From Rhizobium deserti (GTDB lineage: Bacteria; Pseudomonadota; Alphaproteobacteria; Rhizobiales; Rhizobiaceae): DNA of 64,000 nt. Shown in pieces: positions 33,423 through 42,548 of this stretch. Both the position numbers and the translations under genes were made by a program. Each line of letters begins with the position of its first letter. Within the stretch, counting starts at the first letter, position 1. The notes below the pieces were generated by a model. That model did no database searches, was not told where the DNA came from, and saw only the letters and a list, made by a program, of their open reading frames with translations. The DNA lies in the NCBI RefSeq assembly GCF_004358025.1, contig NZ_SMTL01000001.1:1178001-1242000 (forward strand), written 5' to 3'.

Positions 33423-34781
33423 GTGATGCGGGAAATTCGCTTCAATGCCTTCGACATGAACTGCGTGGGGCATATCCAGCAGGGCCTTTGGGCGCATCCC
33501 CGCGACCAGTCGCATCGCTATGCCGAACTGCGCTACTGGACGGATTACGCCAAAAGGCTGGAGAAAGGCCTGTTCGACGGAATTTTCTTTGCCGACGTGG
33601 TAGGCGTCAACGACGTTTATGGCGGCGACGGTGCGGCGGCGCTTAAAGGCGCGGTGCAGTTGCCGGTCAACGACCCGATGCTGCTGGTGCCGGCCATGGC
33701 GGCGGTGACGGAACATCTCTCCTTCGGCGTCACCGCCAACCTCACCTATGAGACACCCTTTCTGTTTGCCCGGCGCATGTCGACGCTTGATCACCTGACC
33801 GGCGGGCGGATCGGCTGGAACATCGTCACCGGCTATCTCGACAGTGCGGCGAAGGCGATCGGGCTCGAAGGCATGGCGGCGCATGACGACCGCTACGATC
33901 TGGCGGACGAATATATGGAGGTGATGTACCGGCTCTGGGAAGGCAGTTGGGATGATGACGCAGTGGTCTTCGACCGCGCCAATCATGTCTATGCTGATCC
34001 GTCCAAGGTGCGGAAGATCCACCACCAGGGCAAGCAGTACCATCTTAACGCCATCCACCTTTGCGAACCGTCGCCGCAGCGCACGCCGGTGCTTTACCAG
34101 GCCGGCTCCTCGACCCGCGGCCGGCAGTTCGCCGCCAGCCATGCGGAATGCGTCTTCGTCAACGGCCAGAAGATCGACGGCGTCAAAGCCATTGTCGACG
34201 ATATCCGCGGGCGTGCGGTGGGCTATGGCCGGCAGGCAGAAGACATCAAGATTTTCGTCGGCGCAACGGTGGTGACGGGTCGCACGGAAAAGGAAGCGCG
34301 CGAGAAACTCGAGGATTACCGCGCCTATGCGAGTTCCGAAGGGGCGCTGGTGCATGCGGCCGCCTCGCTCGGCATCGACTTTTCCCGCTATGATCTGGAT
34401 GAGCCGATCGAAACCGGCAAGAGCACCGCCATCGTCTCCAATGTCGAGGCGATGACCCGCACAGCCGGCCCGCAATGGACAAAGCGCAAGCTTCTGGAAC
34501 AGATGGTCCTCGGAAGCCGACAAGCACCGATGGTCGGCTCGGCGGAACGGATCGCCGACAGGCTTGCCGAATGGATGGATGAGGCGGGCGTCGACGGCTT
34601 CAACCTGTCGCGCACCGTCGTGCCGGAATGTTTCGACGACATCATCGAGTTGGTCATTCCGATCCTGCAGGAGCGCGGCCTTTACAAGACAAGCTATAGC
34701 GACGGCACTCTGCGCGACAAGCTGTTCGGTACGCCGAGATTGCCGGATCGGCATGTGGGAGCGAAGCATAGGGCGGGGTGA
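33423..34781 (+). CDS. FMN-dependent monooxygenase of the NtaA/SnaA/DszA family
   Basis: A 452-residue luciferase-like oxygenase. Family features include QGLWAHPRDQSHRY near the start, LTGGRIGWNIVTGYLDSAAK and QAGSSTRGRQFAASHAE. These enzymes use FMNH2 from a separate reductase to oxidise chelators, sulfur compounds or similar molecules. Its end overlaps the MFS gene by 4 bases, so import and oxidation of one compound are likely. The substrate cannot be told. A start two codons in (the second Met) is possible. Confidence 0.9.
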   Translation: MMREIRFNAFDMNCVGHIQQGLWAHPRDQSHRYAELRYWTDYAKRLEKGLFDGIFFADVVGVNDVYGGDGAAALKGAVQLPVNDPMLLVPAMAAVTEHLSFGVTANLTYETPFLFARRMSTLDHLTGGRIGWNIVTGYLDSAAKAIGLEGMAAHDDRYDLADEYMEVMYRLWEGSWDDDAVVFDRANHVYADPSKVRKIHHQGKQYHLNAIHLCEPSPQRTPVLYQAGSSTRGRQFAASHAECVFVNGQKIDGVKAIVDDIRGRAVGYGRQAEDIKIFVGATVVTGRTEKEAREKLEDYRAYASSEGALVHAAASLGIDFSRYDLDEPIETGKSTAIVSNVEAMTRTAGPQWTKRKLLEQMVLGSRQAPMVGSAERIADRLAEWMDEAGVDGFNLSRTVVPECFDDIIELVIPILQERGLYKTSYSDGTLRDKLFGTPRLPDRHVGAKHRAG

Positions 34782-36028
34782 TGAAGACCTTGGACGACGC
34801 GTCGACCGCTACGGACATCCCTGCTGGAGGCCGCTGGGCTAGGCTGGCGCTGCTGTCGGTTGCGGTGGTCCTGTGCTTTTCCTGCTGGTTCTCGGCCAAT
34901 GCCATCGCGCCGGAACTGAAGCGGGACTGGGCGCTGTCGGAAAATTCGGCGGCCTGGCTGACCAATGGCGTACAGATCGGCTTCGTCATCGGCGCGCTCT
35001 CGGCAAGCCTGTTCAATCTGCCGGACCTGGTCCGCATGAACCGGCTGATGGCGGGCTCCGCCCTGCTTGCCGGACTATCAAACCTCGCTCTGGTTCTGGA
35101 GCCAGGGCCTGCCGGCGCCGTCTTCTGCCGCATCGTCACCGGCTTTGCGCTGGCTGGTGTTTATCCTCCGGCGCTGAAACTGGTTTCCACTTGGTTCGTG
35201 TCGGGGCGCGGTCTGGCGCTGGCAAGCGTGATCGGCGCCATCACCGCCGGCTCGTCGCTACCGCATCTGTTTCGCGGCATATCGGCAGCGGTTGACTGGC
35301 GCAATGTCGTGCTCTTGGCAAGCGCTGCGACGCTGGTGGGCGCGCTGATCTTCCTCATCTTCACCCGCGAAGGCCCCTACCTTTTCGGTAAAGCACTGTT
35401 CGATCCCCGCCAGATCGGCCAAGTTCTCAAGGACCGCGACCTGCTGCTCGTCAATGGCGGCTATCTCGGCCATATGTGGGAACTCTATGCCATGTGGGCC
35501 TGGCTGCTCGCCTATCTGACTGCAGCATTCGAGGCGGATGGCGTCGTGATCGGCGGCGAGGCGTCGCTGCTGACCTTTCTGGCTGTCGCCTCCGGCGTCA
35601 TCGGCTGCTTTGCCGGCGGCATCCTCTCCGACCACTTCGGACGCACAGCGACCACGGCCGGCATGATGATCGTGTCCGGCAGTTGCGCAGTCTTGATCGG
35701 CTTCGTCTTCGACGGCCCGTTCTGGCTGCTGGCCCTCGTGGTGATCGCCTGGGGCATTTCGATCATCGGCGATTCTGCTCAGTTTTCCGCCGCCGTCACG
35801 GAACTGGCGGACCGCAACTATATCGGAACGGCACTTTCGCTGCAGATGGGCATGGGTTTTGCCCTGACCATCCTGATGATCTGGCTGATGCCGCACCTCG
35901 CCGACTGGCTGGGCGGCTGGCGCTGGAGTTTTGCCGTGCTGGCCATCGGACCGGCTGTGGGCGCCGCCTGCATGCTGATCCTCAGGACCAAGCCGGAGGC
36001 AGCAAAACTTGCCGGCGGACGACGCTGA
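34778..36028 (+). CDS. MFS transporter (CynX/NimT-like)
   Basis: A 416-residue major facilitator protein with about twelve helices. The usual loop motif is seen as GGILSDHFGRTATTAG between helices 8 and 9, and a related weaker form appears in the first half. It is translationally coupled to the monooxygenase gene by a 4-base overlap. It probably imports the monooxygenase substrate or exports its product. Confidence 0.88.
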   Translation: MMKTLDDASTATDIPAGGRWARLALLSVAVVLCFSCWFSANAIAPELKRDWALSENSAAWLTNGVQIGFVIGALSASLFNLPDLVRMNRLMAGSALLAGLSNLALVLEPGPAGAVFCRIVTGFALAGVYPPALKLVSTWFVSGRGLALASVIGAITAGSSLPHLFRGISAAVDWRNVVLLASAATLVGALIFLIFTREGPYLFGKALFDPRQIGQVLKDRDLLLVNGGYLGHMWELYAMWAWLLAYLTAAFEADGVVIGGEASLLTFLAVASGVIGCFAGGILSDHFGRTATTAGMMIVSGSCAVLIGFVFDGPFWLLALVVIAWGISIIGDSAQFSAAVTELADRNYIGTALSLQMGMGFALTILMIWLMPHLADWLGGWRWSFAVLAIGPAVGAACMLILRTKPEAAKLAGGRR

Positions 36029-36246
36029 CCAAGGCGCGACAGGCGCCCGCGCCGCAAGTGGGGAAACAGCTCGTCCCCTTGTGCGCCAATTACTCAACCG
36101 TATAATAAAGCTTTGTTGCAAACGACCTGGCTCGACGGATGAACCGCGCTTGGCCGGGACCTGAGAGATCTGATGAACGCCACACGCTCCTCGTTTTTCC
36201 CCCTGGCGTTTCGACAAGCGCATTTGCGCCCCCTGGCCCGCAGCCA

Positions 36247-36894
36247 ATGAGCGTGGTCCGGCGTAGCTATACGCGGGCCTCGGAGGCCGAGCGGCGCGAA
36301 GATCTCATCCTCGCGACGCTGGATTGCATCGCTGAATTCGGGATCCAGGGCGCGACGGTGCGGCAGATCGCCATGCGCGCTGGCGTCACCGGCGGGCTGA
36401 TCCGGCACTATTTCGCCACCAAGGACCAGATGCTGCAGGAGGCCTATCGCAAGGTCATGGCCGGCATGACCGAGACCGCCATCCGGGCGGCCGCTGAAGG
36501 AGAAACGGCGCGCGACCGTCTTCGCCATTTCATCATCGCCAATGTCACGCCACCCGTCACCGATCCGCGCACCCTGTCGCTCTGGGCCGCCTTTATCAGC
36601 CATATCCAGATCGATCCGAGCTTTGCTGCTATCCACCATGAAAACTACCGGGCCTTCCTGGATGCGCTGGAAAGCCTGCTGACGGCCTTCTTCATCGAGG
36701 AACAACGGGAGATCAGCAAAAGCCAGTGCCACGGCTTGGCCATTTCGCTTAGCGCTTTGGTCGACGGCCTCTGGCTGGAAGGCACGCTGGCGTCCGACAT
36801 GTTTGGCGACAGCGAACTCGCCGATAATGCCCTGACATCCGTCGAAGCATTGCTGCGCCTTCAGCCCGGCCATCTTTCGGCAAGACAACGATAA
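36247..36894 (+). CDS. TetR family regulator (BetI-like)
   Basis: A 215-residue regulator with the helix-turn-helix at about 25-55 (ATVRQIAMRAGVTGGLIRHYFATKDQML), closely like BetI. The start at 36247 (MSVVRRSYTRAS) gives the usual family length. An ATG at 36139 would add 36 residues without family likeness; neither has a strong ribosome site. It ends 15 bases before the aminotransferase gene, which it may control. Confidence 0.85.
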   Translation: MSVVRRSYTRASEAERREDLILATLDCIAEFGIQGATVRQIAMRAGVTGGLIRHYFATKDQMLQEAYRKVMAGMTETAIRAAAEGETARDRLRHFIIANVTPPVTDPRTLSLWAAFISHIQIDPSFAAIHHENYRAFLDALESLLTAFFIEEQREISKSQCHGLAISLSALVDGLWLEGTLASDMFGDSELADNALTSVEALLRLQPGHLSARQR

Positions 36895-36909
36895 CAAAAG
36901 GAAATACCG

Positions 36910-38115
36910 ATGCGTTATGCCTCGATCACCGACCGTCTCGCGCATCTCGGCTCCGGCCGCTGGGCCCTGCATCTGACCGCACGCCGCATGAAGGCCGAAG
37001 GAGAAGATATCATCGAGCTAACGATCGGCGAGCCGGATGTGAAGCCCGACAAGGCGCTGCTCGACGAGGCGGCGCGGGCCATGTATGCGGGTCGCACCCG
37101 CTATTCCAACGGCCGCGGCGAGCCGCCGGTGCTGAAGGCGCTGGTGGAGAAATATGCCAAACGACGGCCCGGCGTCAGCGAGCGCAATTTCCTTTGTTTC
37201 CCCGGAACCCAGACGGCGCTCTACAGCGTCATGACGGGGCTGGTCGAAGCTGGCGACGGCGTGCTGGTCGGCGATCCGCTATACGCGACCTATGAAGGCG
37301 TCATCTCATCGACCGGCGCTCATATGATCCCGGTACCGCTGCGCCCGGAAAAAAAGTTCCACCTGCAGGCGGAAGACCTGCAGCGCGCCATCACGCCGGA
37401 AGCACGCGTGCTGCTCCTGAACACGCCCCATAACCCGACTGGCGCAGTACTAACTGCCACCGAAATTGCAGCGATCGGCGAGATCTGCCGCAAGCACGAT
37501 CTGTGGATCCTCTGCGACGAAGTCTACGAGGAACTGATCTTCGATGGCACCGACTTCGCGTCGCCCTTCGACATGCAGGAACTGGCGGAGCGTACCATTG
37601 TGGTTTCGTCGATCTCCAAATCCCATGCGGCGCCGGGTTTCCGCAGCGGCTGGGCCGCTGGCCCGGAAGAGTTCTGCGAAAAGCTGCTGCCGGTTTCGGA
37701 AACCATGCTGTTCGGCGTACAGCCCTTCATTTCCGACATGACAGCCTTGGCGCTGTCGCAGCATTTCGACACGGCCGACGTGATGCGCGACAATTACCGG
37801 CGCCGGGCCGAGATCGTCGAACAGGCGTTCGCCGGCAGCAATCTTGTGAAGCCCATGCCACCCGAAGGCGGTATGTTCATCCTGCTCGATGTCACGGCAA
37901 CCGGCCTCGGCGGTGAGGAATTCGCCTGGGAACTGCTGCGCGAGGAAAAGGTCGCAGTGATGCCGGGCACCTCCTTTGGCGACCAGGCAGCCGGCTTCCT
38001 GCGCATTTCCCTGACCGTTCCCGACGATGTGCTGTCAACGGCAATGGACCGCATCGCCGACCTCGCCAGCCGCGTCGCCTCCTTGCACAAGGAAGCCACG
38101 CTGCATGTCCAATAA
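36910..38115 (+). CDS. Class I/II pyridoxal phosphate aminotransferase
   Basis: A 401-residue fold-type I aminotransferase of the aspartate aminotransferase I-gamma kind. The PLP lysine is in SSISKSHAAPGFRSGW, and substrate and cofactor residues are seen in NTPHNPTGA and DEVYEEL. AAAGGAA precedes the ATG. It follows a BetI-like TetR gene. The amino acid specificity is not clear. Confidence 0.9.
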   Translation: MRYASITDRLAHLGSGRWALHLTARRMKAEGEDIIELTIGEPDVKPDKALLDEAARAMYAGRTRYSNGRGEPPVLKALVEKYAKRRPGVSERNFLCFPGTQTALYSVMTGLVEAGDGVLVGDPLYATYEGVISSTGAHMIPVPLRPEKKFHLQAEDLQRAITPEARVLLLNTPHNPTGAVLTATEIAAIGEICRKHDLWILCDEVYEELIFDGTDFASPFDMQELAERTIVVSSISKSHAAPGFRSGWAAGPEEFCEKLLPVSETMLFGVQPFISDMTALALSQHFDTADVMRDNYRRRAEIVEQAFAGSNLVKPMPPEGGMFILLDVTATGLGGEEFAWELLREEKVAVMPGTSFGDQAAGFLRISLTVPDDVLSTAMDRIADLASRVASLHKEATLHVQ

Positions 38116-38166
38116 CTGAAGACCGTCGCATTCCAGCCGATATCTGGTGACGGAGGCCTTGGGCTA

Positions 38167-38182
38167 CCGGCCGCATGGCCGG
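38167..38182. terminator. Short hairpin between convergent genes
   Basis: CCGGCC-GCAT-GGCCGG, followed by another GGGGCCCC palindrome, lies between the stops of the aminotransferase and small protein genes. No T run. Confidence 0.35.
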
Positions 38183-38204
38183 GCATATTCATAGGGGCCC
38201 CGGG

Positions 38205-38483
38205 CTACTCCGGCTTGGTTTGGCCGCCGATGACATCGGAGGCTGTTTCGACATCATAGGGCATGGAATGGCTTCCGCCTCCGTCGCCGGCATCGGCCAC
38301 ACGCCCGCTCGGATCGCTGGTTCCGTCGGCGCCCCAGACTTTCCGCGCCTTGTTGATATCGGCCGCCGTCGGCTCGGCCCCCTGCTTGTGCGGCACTTCA
38401 CCGGTGCCCGAACTCTTGGCGATGTTCGGCTGGCTGCTGCCGAAGCGGGCGGCTTCCTGGTTGCTTGTGCTGTCGTCTGACAT
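38205..38483 (-). CDS. Small hydrophilic protein, 92 aa
   Basis: A disordered-looking product (MSDDSTSNQEAARFG to IGGQTKPE), rich in Ser, Gly, Asp and Thr. The AAGGAGG ribosome site is excellent, and an EcfG-type promoter lies 29 bases upstream of the start. No family is recognised. It is another tiny gene apparently driven by the stress sigma factor. Confidence 0.75.
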   Translation of the reverse strand: MSDDSTSNQEAARFGSSQPNIAKSSGTGEVPHKQGAEPTAADINKARKVWGADGTSDPSGRVADAGDGGGSHSMPYDVETASDVIGGQTKPE

Positions 38484-38511
38484 GATCTGCCTCCTTGGCT
38501 GTTCGTTTCAC

Positions 38512-38536
38512 AACCATCGGCAGACATCATCGTTCC
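38512..38536 (-). promoter_or_regulatory. EcfG-type stress promoter for the 92-aa protein
   Basis: Minus strand: GGAAC (38532-38536), 16 bases, GGTT (38512-38515), in the short gap after the DUF763 gene. Confidence 0.7.
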
Positions 38537-38540
38537 GCAA

Positions 38541-39797
38541 TCAGCCGCGGCGTTCATCCAACTTCTCTTCCGGCGGCTCCCATCCGAAAACGCTGCGGCC
38601 GCCCCATTCGTGACTCTGGCGGAATTCGCCGGCGACGATTTCCTTGAGGTCGGGACCTGTCACATATCGCTCGAGCTGGCGCGCCTGATCGTCGAGCCGC
38701 TTCAGCGCCTGCAGCTCTTCCTCGCGGCCGAGCTTGGCCTTGCCGACCGCCGACTTCATGACCTTGATCGTTTCGTCATAGACCCTGATCGGCACCGGAA
38801 ACGGATGCCGGTCCTTGCCGCCATGAGCGAGCGAAAAGCGGGCGGGATCCGAAAAGCGGCAGGGCGCGCCGTGGACCACCTCGGCAACCATGGCAAGCGC
38901 ACTGACCGTGCGGGCGCCGACGCCGGGGGTCAGCAGCAATTGCTCGAAATCCTCCGGGCCGCGATCGGCCGCGGCGGCCAGCGTGCCGTGCAGGCGGCGC
39001 ATATTGACGTCTTCCTCACGCACATCGTGATGTGCCGGCATGATGAGATACGGCAGCATAGGCTGCGCCAGCTCCTTCTTCTTGCGCGAGGGATCGATGG
39101 CGATCACTTCCTTGACAATCCGGTCCGGCCCGAGCGTGGCGAGCAGATCGAGCTGACCTTTTCGCGAGGCTCCGGCGCGGTGATCGGCGAGGTTGACGAT
39201 CTCCCCTTGCCCTCGGCCTTCGATCGCAGCATGGGGAGAATCGACGAAGCTGGCAATGCCTTCCGACAGCCAATGATAGCGCCGTGCCTGGCCCCTGTCG
39301 CCGTTCATGCCCTGTTGCACGACCACCCATTTTCCGTCGTCGGTAACGATGAAGCCGTGCAGGTAGAGATCGAAACCGTCCTGAACCGCTGCGCTGTCCA
39401 CCTTAGCGACGAGGCGGCTGGTCGTGGCGAGCGCTGTGCCGTCGATACCGACGCGGTTGCCAATAGCGATCAGTTCGTCCGGGGTCTGGCGCGAATTCCG
39501 ACCGCGCCCACCGCAGACATGGATGCCGAGCTCGCCCGACATCGGCGTCAGACCGCGCTTCAGCGCGCCGATGACGCTGGTGGTGATGCCGGACGAATGC
39601 CAGTCCATGCCCATTACCGCCCCAAAGGACTGGAACCAGAAAGGATGTGCCAGCCGCCGCAAAAGCTCGTCGCGGCCGTAATGGATGACGATCGCCTCGG
39701 TGATGACAGAACCGAGCCTGGTCATGCGCTCGCCGAGCCACCGGGGAACCCGGCCGCCATGAAGCGGAAGATCGGCGCTACCTGCTCTTTGAACCAT
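38541..39797 (-). CDS. DUF763 family protein
   Basis: A 418-residue protein that matches DUF763 by its start (GSADLPLHGGRVPRWLGERM), the central HVCGGRGRNSRQTPDEL and a helix-hairpin-helix-like LLTPGVGARTVSALA near residue 300. The family occurs in archaea and some bacteria and may act on nucleic acid, but its role is unknown. It stands alone, upstream of the stress-promoter small gene on the same strand. Confidence 0.82.
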   Translation of the reverse strand: MVQRAGSADLPLHGGRVPRWLGERMTRLGSVITEAIVIHYGRDELLRRLAHPFWFQSFGAVMGMDWHSSGITTSVIGALKRGLTPMSGELGIHVCGGRGRNSRQTPDELIAIGNRVGIDGTALATTSRLVAKVDSAAVQDGFDLYLHGFIVTDDGKWVVVQQGMNGDRGQARRYHWLSEGIASFVDSPHAAIEGRGQGEIVNLADHRAGASRKGQLDLLATLGPDRIVKEVIAIDPSRKKKELAQPMLPYLIMPAHHDVREEDVNMRRLHGTLAAAADRGPEDFEQLLLTPGVGARTVSALAMVAEVVHGAPCRFSDPARFSLAHGGKDRHPFPVPIRVYDETIKVMKSAVGKAKLGREEELQALKRLDDQARQLERYVTGPDLKEIVAGEFRQSHEWGGRSVFGWEPPEEKLDERRG

Positions 39798-39824
39798 GTT
39801 CCGTTTATAGACGGGCGGACACCG

Positions 39825-40997
39825 TCAGGACAGGGAAAAGTTCTTCAAACGTTCTTCGAGAAGGGCGATGGTCGGCGCGTCCGCATTGGCAAAGGCAAAG
39901 CGCAGGTAATCCTGCTGGCCTTCGCCAAAATACGCGCCGGGAATGCAGCTGATGCCGGCCCGTTTCGCTAGCTGTTCGGCCACCTCAGCGGACCCCCTGC
40001 CGGCGAAAGGATGGCGGACAAAGGCGAAATAGGCACCGATCGCATCAAGCTTCCAGTCGTTGAGGCCGCGCATGACGGCTTTCAGCGCTTCGGCACGGCG
40101 ACCGATTTCCTGGCGGTTTTCTTCACGCCAGTCGGCCAGCAGCGGCAGCGCTTGCGCAACGGCGGCCTGGGCGGACCGCGGTGCGCAGATCTGCAGATTG
40201 TCCATGACCTTGGCGACCTGGGAGACGGCCACCTCGCTGGCCGCAATGGCGCCTAGCCGGTGGCCGGGGATGCAGAAGCTTTTCGAGAAACTGTAAAGGC
40301 TGATCAACACCTCCTCCCAGCCTTCGATTTGGAAGAGACCATGCGGCATCTGGCCGGCAGCGGGCAGGAAATCGCGATAGGTCTCGTCGAGGATCAGCCA
40401 TATGCCCTTGTCCCGGCAGAGCCTGAACACCGCTTCCAGCAGCGATGGCGGATAGATGGCACCGGTCGGATTGTTGGGCGATACCAGGGCCAGTGCCCGC
40501 ACGCCGCCGGTGATCGCCTTTTCAATGTCGAGCAGATCCGGCAGGAAACCGTTTTCGGCAGCACAGGGCACGAAGGCAGTCCTGACGCCCATCATCGTGA
40601 GCGTCGTTTCCTGGTTGAAGTAGAAGGGCTCGGTCATTAGCACCGTATCGCCCGGCCCGGCCACCGCCATGGCAGCGCAGATAAAGGCCTGGTTGCAGCC
40701 GGAGGTGATGTGGATGTTGCTCATCCCCAAGGAGGCGCCATAGACCTCTGAAAAATGTTCGGCATAAGCCTGCCGAAGCTTTGTTTCGCCCTCAATCGGT
40801 CCGTAGCCGGTAAAGGCAAGCGAGGAGGCCGTTTCGCCGAGCAGTCTCAGCATGTCCGGATGGGCGGGATATCCCGGCACCGCCTGCGAAAGATCGATCA
40901 GCGGGCCCTGCTTGCCGTCATAGGCGCGTCCCCAGGCGGCAACGGCAGGGACAGGCGGCGGGGAGAGCTTTTCGACATGGGAATTGAACAAAGGCAT
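39825..40997 (-). CDS. Class I/II pyridoxal phosphate aminotransferase
   Basis: A 390-residue fold-type I aminotransferase. The PLP lysine is in LYSFSKSFCIPGHRLGA; other landmarks are SPNNPTGAIYPP and LDETYRDFL. The ATG at 40997 (MPLFNSHVEKL) is preferred to an in-frame TTG at 41024. It is unrelated in detail to the aminotransferase at 36910. Its substrate is unknown. Confidence 0.88.
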   Translation of the reverse strand: MPLFNSHVEKLSPPPVPAVAAWGRAYDGKQGPLIDLSQAVPGYPAHPDMLRLLGETASSLAFTGYGPIEGETKLRQAYAEHFSEVYGASLGMSNIHITSGCNQAFICAAMAVAGPGDTVLMTEPFYFNQETTLTMMGVRTAFVPCAAENGFLPDLLDIEKAITGGVRALALVSPNNPTGAIYPPSLLEAVFRLCRDKGIWLILDETYRDFLPAAGQMPHGLFQIEGWEEVLISLYSFSKSFCIPGHRLGAIAASEVAVSQVAKVMDNLQICAPRSAQAAVAQALPLLADWREENRQEIGRRAEALKAVMRGLNDWKLDAIGAYFAFVRHPFAGRGSAEVAEQLAKRAGISCIPGAYFGEGQQDYLRFAFANADAPTIALLEERLKNFSLS

Positions 40998-41083
40998 GAT
41001 AATCCGGAAAGCGATTTGCAACAAAGGCGGTTGATTTGCCGCACATGTTCATCAGATTATCGGGCGACGCAAGGAGAACGTTC

Positions 41084-41779
41084 ATGGCCGACGACATTCA
41101 TCCTGAGGATCAGCAGGCCGCCCAAAATGGCCAGTCCGCCGATTCCAAGCTCACCCTTACCAAGCGCAAATGGGCTGAAGCGGGCAAGTTTCTGACGGGG
41201 CGTATAACCCGCCCCGAAACCGACCGGCTGCCGCCCGGACAGCATCTCGTCAAGAACTGGCCGGTGCTCGATCTTGGTCAGCAGCCTCGCGTTTCGCCGG
41301 CGCAATGGAAGCTTGACGTGCGCGGCCTCGTCAACCATCCGATGACGTTCGACTGGGCCGCCTTGCAGGCCCTGCCGCAGAGCGAAATACGCTCCGACAT
41401 CCATTGCGTGACGACCTGGTCCCGCTACGACAACAACTGGAAAGGCGTGTCTACGCGTGATTTCCTTGATGCCGTCGATCCGAAGCCTGAGGCGGTTGCC
41501 GTTATGCTGACCAGCTATGACGGCTATACCACCAATCTGCTGCTCCCGGATTTCGCGGTCGCTGACGCGATCATCGTGACGGCCTGGGAAGGAAAACCGC
41601 TGACGGAAGAGCACGGCGGGCCCGTAAGGCTCGTCGTGCCGCACTTATATTTCTGGAAAAGCGCCAAATGGCTCCACCGGATAGACTTCCTCGACCGCGA
41701 CCAGGCCGGCTTCTGGGAGAAGAACGGCTACCACATGCGCGGCGACCCTTGGGCCGAGGAACGTTACTCCGACGACTAG
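41084..41779 (+). CDS. Sulfite oxidase-like molybdopterin protein (cytoplasmic YedY/MsrP relative)
   Basis: A 231-residue single-domain molybdenum oxidoreductase. Cys108 in DIHCVTTWSRYDNNW is the expected Mo ligand. Unlike MsrP it has no Tat signal and starts with a hydrophilic tail. AAGGAG precedes the ATG. No haem or partner subunit gene is adjacent. It may reduce or oxidise S- or N-oxides in the cytoplasm, but the substrate is not known. Confidence 0.85.
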   Translation: MADDIHPEDQQAAQNGQSADSKLTLTKRKWAEAGKFLTGRITRPETDRLPPGQHLVKNWPVLDLGQQPRVSPAQWKLDVRGLVNHPMTFDWAALQALPQSEIRSDIHCVTTWSRYDNNWKGVSTRDFLDAVDPKPEAVAVMLTSYDGYTTNLLLPDFAVADAIIVTAWEGKPLTEEHGGPVRLVVPHLYFWKSAKWLHRIDFLDRDQAGFWEKNGYHMRGDPWAEERYSDD

Positions 41780-41832
41780 TGGCAATCCAGGAAGACGGCA
41801 GGACATGGTCCTCCCGAACTGCACCTACAGCC

Positions 41833-42441
41833 TTAGTCGAATTTGACCAGATTGATGGCTGGCAGCGAGCCGCCCGGGAACTGCGCGAGCTTGGCGCCAA
41901 CCGCGAGCGATCCAAGGTCGATGCCGAAGAAGCCCAGCCTGTCGATCAGCGCTGCAACGTCTGCCTTGGCGCTGTCGTCATCGCCGGAATAGAACAACAC
42001 ACGTCTGCCGCCTTCGGACTGAGGATCACTCTGCAGCAGGGCGGCCAGCAGGTGGTTGAAGGCTTTCACGACGCGGGCGCCGGGAACCAAGTCGGCAAAG
42101 ATCTCGCTCGACAAGCGGCCGCCGAGATCGGCTGGCTTGAACAGCGGTGCTTCGATCGGATTGTTGGTGTCGACAACGATGCGGCCGTTCCAGTCCGGCA
42201 AGCCGGACATGGCCTGCGGCAGCTTTGACCACGGAACCGCAACGAAGACCATATCTGCCTTGGCGGCCTCTTCCATGCTGACGGCGGAAATCCACGGCGC
42301 CAGTTCGGCGGTGAAGGTTTCAAGCGACACCGGACCGCGACTGTTGGCGATCACGGCACTGATGCCGTTGCGGGCCAATGTGCGAGCGATTGCTGCGCCG
42401 ATATTGCCGGCGCCAATGATACCGATGGTCATGATTTGCAT
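41833..42441 (-). CDS. NAD(P)-binding oxidoreductase, F420-dependent NADP reductase-like
   Basis: A 202-residue Rossmann protein with IGIIGAGNIGAAIAR at the N-terminus, and VAVPWSKLP and VDTNNPIE in the positions typical of the NADPH-dependent F420 reductase-like (COG2085) family. Rhizobia make no F420, so an NADPH-dependent reductase of another substrate is more likely. It is divergent from a LysR gene 107 bases away that may regulate it. Confidence 0.83.
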   Translation of the reverse strand: MQIMTIGIIGAGNIGAAIARTLARNGISAVIANSRGPVSLETFTAELAPWISAVSMEEAAKADMVFVAVPWSKLPQAMSGLPDWNGRIVVDTNNPIEAPLFKPADLGGRLSSEIFADLVPGARVVKAFNHLLAALLQSDPQSEGGRRVLFYSGDDDSAKADVAALIDRLGFFGIDLGSLAVGAKLAQFPGGSLPAINLVKFD

Positions 42442-42548
42442 TCCTTTTTGTTTGGCTTCGATGGACTGAATATCGCATCTGGATTACCTCTCCATTAGTC
42501 TGTAATGTTGCGCTTCAGTTTCAACAAATCTTTGAAGATAGTCCTAAA

